64,000 bases of DNA from Nodosilinea sp. E11 (GTDB lineage: Bacteria > Cyanobacteriota > Cyanobacteriia > Phormidesmidales > Phormidesmidaceae): assembly GCF_032813545.1 (NCBI RefSeq), contig NZ_CP136520.1, forward strand, positions 5,078,001-5,142,000. Reading direction: 5' to 3'. Made by a program: the position numbers and the translations under genes. The first letter of the stretch is position 1, and each line of letters starts with the position of its first letter. The notes beneath the pieces were generated by a model. The model made no database searches. It saw only the letters and a list, made by a program, of their open reading frames with translations, and was not told the origin of the DNA. Shown piece by piece: positions 57,244 to 64,000 of this stretch.

Positions 57244-58320
57244 TTATCGAATCGTACCGCGCAGGGATTCTGCGTTTAGCGGTTTAATTAGGTAAAGCCG
57301 CAGCAGGTCGCCCACAATTCCTAACACCAGGGGTAGCTTACGCAGTTGTTTTAGCCATTGAGGAGCAGCGCTTTCGGTTAGCTGCTTAATCTTTAGATTG
57401 CGGGCGGCAGACCGTTCTAGGCGGGGGAAAAATTCGGGATGATCGACATTGAGATAGACGGGGAAGGCGCGGGCGGCGGTGTCGTTGGTTTTGCGCACTA
57501 CTTCTTTGTCAAAATTGGTGGCGTCGAGGCCCAGCATTTCGTAAAATTTGGCCCGCTCATGGACAGTGAGGCTGTGGGTGGCAAACACCGACAGCAAGAA
57601 GAATCGGCTCCAAAGGCGGCCTTTCCAGGTTTGCCACATCTGGGGCTGCGATCGCACCAGGGCTTTAAAGATATCGCCGTGGCGGTTTTCATCTTGGCAC
57701 CAGCTCTCGAAGTAGTTAAACAGCGGGTAGAAGCTGTGCTCGGGGTGCTGCTCTAGGTGGCGGTAGATCAGGATGTAGCGCCAGTAGCCAATTTTTTCAG
57801 AGAGGTAGACGGCATAGACAATCCACTCTACCGGAAAGAAAGTGTAGGTACGGTTTTTGGTCAGCTTGGCCAGATCGAGAGAAATGTGGAAGTCTTGCAT
57901 GCACTTGTTGAGAAACCCGGCGTGGCGCGCCTCGTCGCGGGCCATCAGGCTAAAGATTTCGGCCAGTACTGGGCTGCGGTCTTTGATCCGTCGCGACAGC
58001 TCTTTAAACAGCAAAAAGCCCGAAAATTCTGAGACGCATGATCGCTCCAGATAATCGACAAAGGCCTTGCGTTCGTCGCCCTGAATGTGGTCCCAGCTTT
58101 GGTGAAAGGAGTCGTCGCGGTTGAAGTGGTAGCGGTTGTAGTCGGCCCGCATTTCGTTGAGCATGGCCTGGATCCCTTCTTCTTCTAAGGACAGATCCAT
58201 CGTGGCGGCTTTGTCAAAGTCGGTGATGTAAAACCGAGGCGACAGCAGGTTTTCTTCGATGGCGGTCTTGACCTGGTTAGAGCTGGGCTGAGGCGCAGGC
58301 TGAGGGAGAGCAGTCACCAT
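57244..58320 (-). CDS. acsF: Mg-protoporphyrin IX monomethyl ester oxidative cyclase
   Basis: Di-iron oxygen-dependent cyclase that forms the isocyclic ring of chlorophyll. The 358-residue enzyme has the iron-binding motifs EARHAGFLN (ExxH) and DENRHGD (DExRH), the conserved YHFNRDDSFHQSWDHI and SPRFYITDFDKAATMDLS. The frame starts at 58341, but the ATG at 58320 (MVTALPQPAPQPSSN) matches family members. Cyanobacteria often have two copies (normal and low-oxygen); which this is cannot be told by eye. Its position beside ho and hemN suggests the low-oxygen set. It is divergent from ho across a 371-bp region. Confidence 0.96.
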   Translation of the reverse strand: MVTALPQPAPQPSSNQVKTAIEENLLSPRFYITDFDKAATMDLSLEEEGIQAMLNEMRADYNRYHFNRDDSFHQSWDHIQGDERKAFVDYLERSCVSEFSGFLLFKELSRRIKDRSPVLAEIFSLMARDEARHAGFLNKCMQDFHISLDLAKLTKNRTYTFFPVEWIVYAVYLSEKIGYWRYILIYRHLEQHPEHSFYPLFNYFESWCQDENRHGDIFKALVRSQPQMWQTWKGRLWSRFFLLSVFATHSLTVHERAKFYEMLGLDATNFDKEVVRKTNDTAARAFPVYLNVDHPEFFPRLERSAARNLKIKQLTESAAPQWLKQLRKLPLVLGIVGDLLRLYLIKPLNAESLRGTIR

Positions 58321-58401
58321 AGGAATTTTGTGGATAGACAACAGGGGTGGTGATGTTAAGCGAGCGAGAGGAGATCGGGTCAGTACGGGACCTTGACCCT
58401 A

Positions 58402-58421
58402 CTAATTATCGCTTAATCACT
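58402..58421 (-). promoter_or_regulatory. 20-bp motif upstream of acsF shared with ho
   Basis: On the minus strand the sequence is AGTGATTAAGCGATAATTAG, about 80 nt before the acsF start. It matches 16 of 20 positions with AGTGATTAAAAGATTTTTAG upstream of the heme oxygenase gene, each in the direction of its own gene. Candidate site of a shared regulator. Confidence 0.45.
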
Positions 58422-58614
58422 TCATGGCTATAAACCATAGCATGATGTTCTCTGGGTCTAACAACCATTGAGATGTTTTAAAGCCATCAGCGGGTGTGTC
58501 TGGGTGAATACTTTTGCTGATTAAAGACCTGGGCTAGAAAGGTTGCTTAAATCAGATCCAGGGCAGATCCAGGGAGCGATCGCCCTTTGCGCCTGAGGTG
58601 ATGGCTGATACAAA

Positions 58615-58675
58615 ACTTAAGTTTAGACGCTTGCCTAAACACTTAATCGCTGTATAGTGATTAAAAGATTTTTAG
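58615..58675 (+). promoter_or_regulatory. Promoter and inverted-repeat operator candidate of ho-hemN
   Basis: Inverted repeat GTTTAG (58621-58626) N8 CTAAAC (58635-58640) overlaps a -35-like TTGCCT (58631-58636). A -10-like TATAGT (58653-58658) follows 16 bp later, itself bracketed by TTAATC (58643-58648) and GATTAA (58659-58664). The 20-bp motif shared with acsF covers 58656-58675. The start codon is at 58692. In Synechocystis the acsF2-ho2-hemN genes are activated by the MarR-type ChlR at low oxygen; whether this is an equivalent site is untested. Confidence 0.5.
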
Positions 58676-58691
58676 CTATGAGGTTTGACCC

Positions 58692-59444
58692 ATGACCGAT
58701 TTAGCCCAGCAGCTGAGGGAAGGCACCCAGGTTTCCCACACCCTGTCGGAAAATACAGCGTTTATGAAGTGCTTTCTCAAGGGCGTTGTCGAGCTAGAGC
58801 CCTTCCGTAAACTCACCGCCGATCTCTACTTTCTCTACAGCACCCTAGAAACCGAAATGGCCCGCCACCGCGATCATCCCGTCGTGGGGCCAATGGTGTT
58901 TGCAGACCTGCTGCGGACTCAGAAACTAGAGGGCGATCTGGCCTACTACTACGGCGATCGCTGGCAGCACGAAATCACGGCTACCCCCGCCGGTATGCGC
59001 TACGTGAACCGAATTTTAGAGGTGTCTGCGAGCAACCCGGCGCTGCTGGTGGCCCATGCCTACGTGCGCTATATGGGCGATCTGTCGGGCGGGCAGGGGC
59101 TACGGCACATTGTGCGATCGGCTCTCAATCTGCCGCCAGACCAGGGCACCGGGCTGCACGAGTTTGACCAGTTGCCGACGGTAGAGGCCAAGCGAGCCTT
59201 TAAGCTTCAGTACCGCGAGGTGCTCAATGCTCTACCAATCGATCAAACCCTGATGCAGCAGCTGGTGGATGAGGCCAATTTAGCCTTTGCCCTGAACCGG
59301 GATGTGTTCCACGAGCTAGAGCCGGATGTGCGGGCGGCGGTGGGCGACCACGTATTTGACCTGATCACGCGCCAAGATCGCCCCGGTAGCACTGAGCAGC
59401 ACCCCCACCACCACGGCATGGTGGCCCTGGCGGTAACGGAGTAA
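58692..59444 (+). CDS. ho: Heme oxygenase (biliverdin-forming)
   Basis: Opens heme with ferredoxin-derived electrons to biliverdin, precursor of phycobilins. The 250-residue enzyme has proximal His16 (VSHTLSEN) and the distal-helix motif GDLSGGQ. The C-terminus has an added His-rich tail (STEQHPHHHGMVALAVTE) not usual in cyanobacterial HO. A GAGG upstream of the ATG supports the start. hemN follows 127 bp later. Confidence 0.95.
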   Translation: MTDLAQQLREGTQVSHTLSENTAFMKCFLKGVVELEPFRKLTADLYFLYSTLETEMARHRDHPVVGPMVFADLLRTQKLEGDLAYYYGDRWQHEITATPAGMRYVNRILEVSASNPALLVAHAYVRYMGDLSGGQGLRHIVRSALNLPPDQGTGLHEFDQLPTVEAKRAFKLQYREVLNALPIDQTLMQQLVDEANLAFALNRDVFHELEPDVRAAVGDHVFDLITRQDRPGSTEQHPHHHGMVALAVTE

Positions 59445-59457
59445 CCAAACCGTAGGG

Positions 59458-59526
59458 GCATTCGCGGCTCATCACCCGACGCCAGCTACCCCAAAGTGGG
59501 TCTAGAGCCGCAATGCACCCGCTCCA
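59458..59526. repeat. GCATTCGCGGC-type imperfect palindrome, copy 2
   Basis: GCATTCGCGGCTC (59458-59470) pairs with GAGCCGCAATGC (59515-59526), one bulge. It sits in the ho-hemN gap. Related to the element at 52150-52235. Confidence 0.6.
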
Positions 59527-59571
59527 CGGCATCCTACAACTCTATCCACCTTTTGCAACCCTCTAATTACC

Positions 59572-60969
59572 ATGCTCTCTGTTACTAACCCCGTTGTTTT
59601 TGATTCGGCACTGCTGCACAAATACAACCAGCCGCTGCCCCGCTACACCAGCTACCCTCCGGCTACGGAGATGCGAGAAGACTTGGGTTTGAGAGAGGTT
59701 GAGGCGGCGATCGCCGTAGGCAACTACAAGCAAACGCCGCTCTCCCTCTACTGCCACATTCCCTTTTGCGAGTCGGCCTGCTACTTTTGCGGCTGCAACA
59801 CGGTGATTACCCGCCAGAAGCAAGTCGCCGATCCCTATTTAGACTATCTAGAGCGCAACATTGCCCAGGTGGCGCAGCGGGTGCAGCACCGCCGGGTCAA
59901 CCAGCTTCACTGGGGCGGCGGCACCCCGAGCTATCTGACCATAGCCCAGGTCGAGCGCCTGTGGAATGTGCTCCACCAGCACTTTGAGTTTGAGCCTGGG
60001 GCCGAAATTTCGATTGAGGTCAACCCTCGCGATCTCGATCGCGACTATGTGACCTTTCTCAAAGAGCTGGGGTTTAAGCGGGTCAGCTTTGGTCTGCAAG
60101 ACTTTAACCTCAAGGTGCAGGCGGCAGTGAACCGTATTCAGCCCGAGGCGATGCTGTTTGACGCCATGGGCTGGCTGCGGGAGGCGGGTTTTGAGAGTGT
60201 GAATGTCGACTTAATCTACGGCTTGCCCTACCAAACCCTGGAAACCTTTCGCGACACCATTGAGAAAACGCTTCGTCTTGACCCCGATCGCATCGCCGTC
60301 TTCAACTTTGCCTACGTGCCCTGGCTAAAGCCGATTCAGAAAAAACACATCGACCCCGCCACCCTACCGGGGCCGGAAGCCAAGCTCAATATCTTCCACA
60401 TGACCATCGATCGCCTGACGGCGGCGGGGTATCAGTTCATTGGCATGGATCATTTTGCCAAGGCCGGCGATGAGCTGGCGATCGCCCAGGCCCAGGGGCA
60501 GCTGCACCGCAACTTTCAGGGCTACACGACCCAGCCCGAGTCAGACCTGCTGGGCTTTGGCATGACCTCGATCACCATGCTCCACGATGTGTACGCCCAA
60601 AACCACAAAGGGTTGCGCGACTTTTACACCGCCGTTGATGCCGGGACCCTGCCCCTGGAGCGGGCGGTGGTGCTGAGCCAAGACGACATTCTCCGCCGCG
60701 CCGTCATTATGGAGCTGATGTGTCAATTTGAACTGTCTAAGGCAGCGATCGAAGAAAAATATCACCTCAGCTTTGACCAGAGCTTTGACGATTACTTCGC
60801 CCGCGAACGGCAAGACCTGCAAGCGTTAGCCGCCGATGGCCTGGTACGGCTGACCCCCAACCACATTGAGGTACTCCCCGCCGGACGGCTGCTGATTCGC
60901 AACATCGCAGCGGTGTTTGACACCTACTTGAGAAATCGCACCCTGCGGCAGTTTTCCCAGTCAGTTTAA
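59572..60969 (+). CDS. hemN: Oxygen-independent coproporphyrinogen III oxidase
   Basis: Radical SAM enzyme that decarboxylates coproporphyrinogen III without oxygen, supporting heme and chlorophyll synthesis under micro-oxic conditions. The 465-residue protein has the cluster motif Cys66-x3-Cys70-x2-Cys73-Gly-Cys75 (CHIPFCESACYFCGC), the HWGGGTPSYL motif and the HemN C-terminal domain. It is most likely in one transcript with ho. Confidence 0.96.
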   Translation: MLSVTNPVVFDSALLHKYNQPLPRYTSYPPATEMREDLGLREVEAAIAVGNYKQTPLSLYCHIPFCESACYFCGCNTVITRQKQVADPYLDYLERNIAQVAQRVQHRRVNQLHWGGGTPSYLTIAQVERLWNVLHQHFEFEPGAEISIEVNPRDLDRDYVTFLKELGFKRVSFGLQDFNLKVQAAVNRIQPEAMLFDAMGWLREAGFESVNVDLIYGLPYQTLETFRDTIEKTLRLDPDRIAVFNFAYVPWLKPIQKKHIDPATLPGPEAKLNIFHMTIDRLTAAGYQFIGMDHFAKAGDELAIAQAQGQLHRNFQGYTTQPESDLLGFGMTSITMLHDVYAQNHKGLRDFYTAVDAGTLPLERAVVLSQDDILRRAVIMELMCQFELSKAAIEEKYHLSFDQSFDDYFARERQDLQALAADGLVRLTPNHIEVLPAGRLLIRNIAAVFDTYLRNRTLRQFSQSV

Positions 60970-61022
60970 GGATGGCCGGGTGGAGGGGGTGGGCTCATTG
61001 CCGCCCCTCCACCCGGCCATCC
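60970..61022. repeat. Perfect 19-bp inverted repeat between hemN and the NrdG-like gene
   Basis: GGATGGCCGGGTGGAGGGG (60970-60988) and CCCCTCCACCCGGCCATCC (61004-61022) pair perfectly with a 15-nt loop. It begins one base after the hemN stop codon and ends five bases before an ATG. There is no T-tract. It is either a terminator or a palindromic repeat inserted in the operon; it would be a strong mRNA structure in either case. Confidence 0.8.
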
Positions 61023-61050
61023 TCCCATGCTCACCCCCGGTGCTTACCCC

Positions 61051-61647
61051 ATGCCCACCGATCTTCTTCCCCACCAGCTCAATCTTCTGGGCTACGTCAA
61101 TCGCTCTGAGGTCAATGGCCCCGGCTGTCGCGCCGTGGTTTGGGTGCAGGGCTGTCTGCGGGCCTGTCCGGGCTGTTTTAACCCCGCCTCCTGGTCTTTT
61201 GAACCCAACCAAATCGTGTCGGTCGACGAGTTGGTCGATCGCATTGTGGCCGACCCCAAAAACGAAGGGGTCACCTTCTCCGGGGGGGAACCTTTCTGGC
61301 AGGCTCCGGCCCTGGCTCAGATCGCCAAGCAGGTCAAGCTGGCTGGGCTCAACACTATGTCATTTTCTGGGTTTACCCTGGCTCAGCTGCAATCGTCTGA
61401 CGCGCCGCCGGGGGCGGCAGACCTGCTGGCCCAGCTCGATATTTTAGTCGATGGCCCCTACCTAGAATCCCTGGCCATCCACGACCCATCGTCGCCTGTG
61501 TCATCGCGTAACCAGCAAGTGCGGGTGTTTAACCCTGACCTGCGCGATCGCATTCTCTGGGCCAGCGATCAGCTCGAAGTGCACATCTTCAAAGACGGCA
61601 GCCGCCTTGTCACTGGCTACCACGGTGATCTCAACCTGACTGCCTAG
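61051..61647 (+). CDS. NrdG-like radical SAM activating enzyme family protein
   Basis: A 198-residue radical SAM protein with cluster Cys35, Cys39, Cys42 (WVQGCLRACPGCFNP) and the glycine-rich VTFSGGEPFWQ. It resembles the activase of anaerobic ribonucleotide reductase (NrdG), but no nrdD is in the window and many cyanobacteria lack it, so the true target may be another glycyl-radical or small-molecule system. The frame starts at 61027; ATG at 61051 (MPTDLLPHQLNLLGY) matches related proteins. Placed after hemN with the hairpin between. Confidence 0.82.
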   Translation: MPTDLLPHQLNLLGYVNRSEVNGPGCRAVVWVQGCLRACPGCFNPASWSFEPNQIVSVDELVDRIVADPKNEGVTFSGGEPFWQAPALAQIAKQVKLAGLNTMSFSGFTLAQLQSSDAPPGAADLLAQLDILVDGPYLESLAIHDPSSPVSSRNQQVRVFNPDLRDRILWASDQLEVHIFKDGSRLVTGYHGDLNLTA

Positions 61648-61696
61648 CCCCACTCTTCCGGTCATCCTGTCTCACTTGTCTTTTATCTATTCACCT

Positions 61697-62797
61697 ATGC
61701 AATCCCTTCCCACCCTAACCATCGGCCAATACACCGTCCCCCATCCCGTAGTTCAGGGTGGCATGGGCATTCGTGTCTCTGGGGCTGGCCTGGCGGCGGC
61801 GGTCGCCAATGCTGGCGGCATCGGCATTATCTCCGCTGTTGGTCTAGGGATGAATTCTCCCTACTTTGACATTGAGGAGAAAAACCCGAAAACCCGCCAA
61901 ACTCGATTTTTTGAGGCCAATCGTCTCGCCTTGATCGACGAGTTGAAAAAAGCCCGCGACCTTAGCCCCGAGGGTGTTCTTGGCGTCAACATCATGGTGG
62001 CAGCCCGCGACTACGAACGTCTGGTTAAAACCGCCGTTGACCATGGGGTTAACCTGATTTTTTCAGGTGCCGGGTTGCCCCTAACCCTACCGGCCCTCAC
62101 CGCCCACCGGCCCGAGGTGGCCCTGGTGCCGATTATCTCCAGCGTTCGCGCGGCCCAGGTGATCTGCAAAAAGTGGCAGCGCCAGTTTAACCGTCTGCCC
62201 GATGCCTTTGTGGTCGAAAATCCTCAGGCGGCGGGTGGCCATTTGGGAGCCAAAGTCGAAGACCTAAACGATCCGGCGATTGGCTCTGAGGCGGTGATTC
62301 CAGCGCTGGTGCAGTACCTGGCCGAAAATGTTGAGGCCCCGATTCCGGTGATTGCGGCGGGGGGCGTGTGCGATCGCGCTACCCTGCGCCAAGCCCTTGC
62401 CCTCGGGGCCAGCGGTGTCCAAATTGGCACCCGCTTTATTCCCACCGACGAGTGCGACGCCGATCAGCGCTACAAAGACTTTCACCTCAACGCCAAGCCC
62501 GAAGATATTGTGCTCGTGCCCAGCCCGGTAGGCCTGCCCGGTCGCGCCTTGCAAAATCCCTTTGTTAATCGCGTCAATGCCGGAGAGGTGCCTGGGGCAA
62601 AAGATCAGTGCTTTGCCAACTGCTTACAGGTGTGTAAATTTCGCGATCGCCGTGAGACCTTCTGCATTCTCCGCGCCCTCGATCGGGCCTGCCGAGGCGA
62701 TGTGGAGAACGGCCTGGTGTTTGCCGGTAGTGGCGTCGGTCAAGCCCAGCAGATTACCCCCGTCGCCGCAGTGATGGCCGAGCTAGTTGCCCAGTAG
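61697..62797 (+). CDS. Nitronate monooxygenase / 2-nitropropane dioxygenase family protein
   Basis: FMN-binding TIM-barrel flavoenzyme of 366 residues. Family signatures are VVQGGMGIRVSGAGLAAAVA, GVLGVNIMVA, PVIAAGGVCDR and ASGVQIGTRFIPT, plus a C-terminal segment with three Cys (KDQCFANCLQVCKF). The family covers nitronate oxidation and FabK-like enoyl-ACP reduction. The C-terminal Cys cluster is seen in an 'NAD(P)H-dependent flavin oxidoreductase' subgroup whose role is uncertain. The open frame has a TTG at 61676; the ATG at 61697 is preferred. A terminator follows at 62840. Confidence 0.88.
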   Translation: MQSLPTLTIGQYTVPHPVVQGGMGIRVSGAGLAAAVANAGGIGIISAVGLGMNSPYFDIEEKNPKTRQTRFFEANRLALIDELKKARDLSPEGVLGVNIMVAARDYERLVKTAVDHGVNLIFSGAGLPLTLPALTAHRPEVALVPIISSVRAAQVICKKWQRQFNRLPDAFVVENPQAAGGHLGAKVEDLNDPAIGSEAVIPALVQYLAENVEAPIPVIAAGGVCDRATLRQALALGASGVQIGTRFIPTDECDADQRYKDFHLNAKPEDIVLVPSPVGLPGRALQNPFVNRVNAGEVPGAKDQCFANCLQVCKFRDRRETFCILRALDRACRGDVENGLVFAGSGVGQAQQITPVAAVMAELVAQ

Positions 62798-62839
62798 GCG
62801 AAAGTGACAGGGGGCGGTCCTCCATCGGTTGGTTTTTAT

Positions 62840-62871
62840 GCCCAGGGGCAGTTGATATATCGCCCCTGGGC
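62840..62871 (+). terminator. Terminator after the nitronate monooxygenase gene
   Basis: GCCCAGGGGC (62840-62849) and GCCCCTGGGC (62862-62871), a perfect 10-bp stem with a 12-nt loop, about 43 bp after the stop. Confidence 0.75.
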
Positions 62872-63510
62872 CTGACGAGAACGCCAACCATTTGGAGTCC
62901 TTGCCCTAAACGGTATTTAAGAATACAAAATTCAGTTAATTTTGCCTTTACTATCCCCTGAGTGACACCCTGAGGTGTCTAAGCAGGTTTGCAGCGGGTG
63001 TCTATCTGCCGCTAAAAACGGTTCAGGGTCTGACCTAAATGGCGAATGGTCGTTGGCAAAAATTTATGATTTTTACTGATATGCAGAGCCTGAGGATTTG
63101 CCCGTTGACTCTATTGTGATATGTGGAGTAAAGCTAGCGAGTCCGACTGTAGACTCGGGGTGTCGACCTAGCAAAACGTTTGGCTTGCTGATTTTTAAGA
63201 CATTCATGTTTGCCTGGGGGGTGCTGTTAAAACCCCTTGGAGCATAGTATTGCAGGCAGGAATTTCCCATTCAGGGGTTGCCAGTTCCTCACTCTGTAAT
63301 GTGGTTGCTCAAGGGTGACTGGTAGTATACCGCTCAGGCTTTTCTACATCAGGCAAGAGAGTCGCTTTGAGGGCAGTGAATCAGTTTGAACGTTGCCCTT
63401 CCAGTTTAAGGCTGAGACTGGTCCAGGCTGCTGAGACTACGTTGGTATCACCTCAGCTAGACCGATTCAGCCCGATCAATGTTGATGCGTCTAATGTTTA
63501 GGAGACTGCT
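62872..63510. other. Upstream region of glnN
   Basis: About 640 bp with no gene. It should hold the glnN promoter. I found no exact NtcA site (GTA-N8-TAC) in it. The ribosome-binding AGGAG is at 63500-63504, six bases before the ATG. Confidence 0.5.
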
Positions 63511-64000
63511 ATGAGTGGAAACGAACTGCGCGCCCAGGCCATTGCCAGTATTGCCTGTCGCCCCAAAGTACCGGTGAGTACTCCAGGGCGGCTCGAAGAT
63601 CTCTGGGCCAAGGACGTCTTTAGCCTCAGCAAAATGCAGGAATGCCTGCCCAAGTCGGTGTTCAAGTCGCTGCAAAAAACCATTACCACTGGCGCACCCA
63701 TCGATATGTCGGTGGCCGATGTGGTAGCCGTGGCTATGAAAGACTGGGCGATTTCCAAGGGGGCGCTCTACTACTCCCACATGTTCTACCCGCTGACCAA
63801 CGCCACCGCCGAAAAGCACGACGGCTTTATCTCGGTACAGAGCGATGGCTCAGTCATTTCAGAATTTTCTGGCAAAGTGCTGGTGCAAGGCGAGCCCGAC
63901 GGCTCTAGCTTCCCGAACGGCGGTATTCGCTCCACCTTTGAGGCCCGAGGCTACACCGCCTGGGATGTGACCAGCCCCGCCTTCGTCATGGAGACCGAAA
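63511..64000 (+). CDS. glnN: Glutamine synthetase type III, 3' end outside window
   Basis: The first 163 residues of the large (about 720-residue) GSIII form, which joins ammonium and glutamate to glutamine. The N-terminal pattern is diagnostic: [60 protein letters not shown] and [20 protein letters not shown]. Cyanobacteria with GlnN use it under nitrogen stress, usually under NtcA control. The gene is truncated by the window edge. Confidence 0.95.
   Translation, partial: MSGNELRAQAIASIACRPKVPVSTPGRLEDLWAKDVFSLSKMQECLPKSVFKSLQKTITTGAPIDMSVADVVAVAMKDWAISKGALYYSHMFYPLTNATAEKHDGFISVQSDGSVISEFSGKVLVQGEPDGSSFPNGGIRSTFEARGYTAWDVTSPAFVMETE

Noticed and set aside
63568-63581. Exact NtcA-like GTA-N8-TAC site
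   Set aside because: Located 57 bp inside glnN coding sequence, so it is probably chance; no such site was found upstream.

Overview
The window is chromosomal DNA from a cyanobacterium with high GC content. The evidence is a set of lineage-typical genes: CyanoP (PsbP-like), a high-light-inducible protein, the chlorophyll cyclase AcsF, biliverdin-forming heme oxygenase, oxygen-independent HemN, plant-type ferredoxin, proteins matching the cyanobacterial families DUF3318, DUF2854 and DUF3326, and type III glutamine synthetase. The HIP1 octamer GCGATCGC is frequent throughout. The abundance of multi-domain signalling proteins and palindromic repeats suggests a filamentous Leptolyngbya/Nodosilinea-like genome; that placement is inference. 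I found no tRNA, rRNA, CRISPR array or prophage.

Layout. 0-21 kb: signalling and repair. A hybrid histidine kinase lies divergent from the cobaltochelatase gene cobN. A second large hybrid kinase, a 1368-residue diguanylate cyclase, a short-chain dehydrogenase, mutS2 and a second diguanylate cyclase follow. 21-25 kb: radical-SAM arsS, a RodZ-like HTH membrane protein, a stand-alone ureD, a DUF3318 protein and an HLIP. 25-30.5 kb: a secreted Pro/Gly/Gln-repeat protein, leuA and an inverse-autotransporter-like outer-membrane protein. 30.5-36 kb (mostly minus strand): purD, a kinase/response-regulator pair, a DUF3326 protein, ferredoxin and small proteins. 36-43 kb (plus strand): a DUF2854 protein, a methyltransferase with a lipoprotein signal, cyanoP, maf, then acpP-fabF-tkt. 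43-49 kb: phoH (PIN-PhoH), proS and three envelope or unknown proteins. 49-51.5 kb: an IS110-family insertion between similar palindromes, then cobS. 52-57 kb: a GH13 sugar phosphorylase, a pentapeptide-repeat protein and an AT-rich acyltransferase gene that looks acquired. 57-62.8 kb: tetrapyrrole genes, with acsF divergent from ho-hemN, then an NrdG-like radical-SAM enzyme and a nitronate monooxygenase. The window ends inside glnN.

How the genes work together. cobN and cobS both serve cobalamin synthesis. acpP-fabF is a fatty-acid elongation pair placed beside transketolase. acsF, ho and hemN act at the cyclase, bilin and coproporphyrinogen steps of tetrapyrrole metabolism, the set known in other cyanobacteria to respond to low oxygen. 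Here the divergent intergenic region has two copies of a 20-bp motif and an inverted repeat at a good promoter candidate.

The most unusual layer is repeated DNA. cobN carries four in-frame repeat-derived insertions and mutS2 one between its Walker motifs. A MITE-like palindromic element of about 107 bp occurs in several intergenic regions. Heptanucleotide tandem repeats and REP-like palindromes occur elsewhere. No wholly new multi-gene system was evident. The best leads are the in-frame repeat insertions, the acsF/ho control region, the IS110 element with a possible bridge RNA, and the exported methyltransferase.
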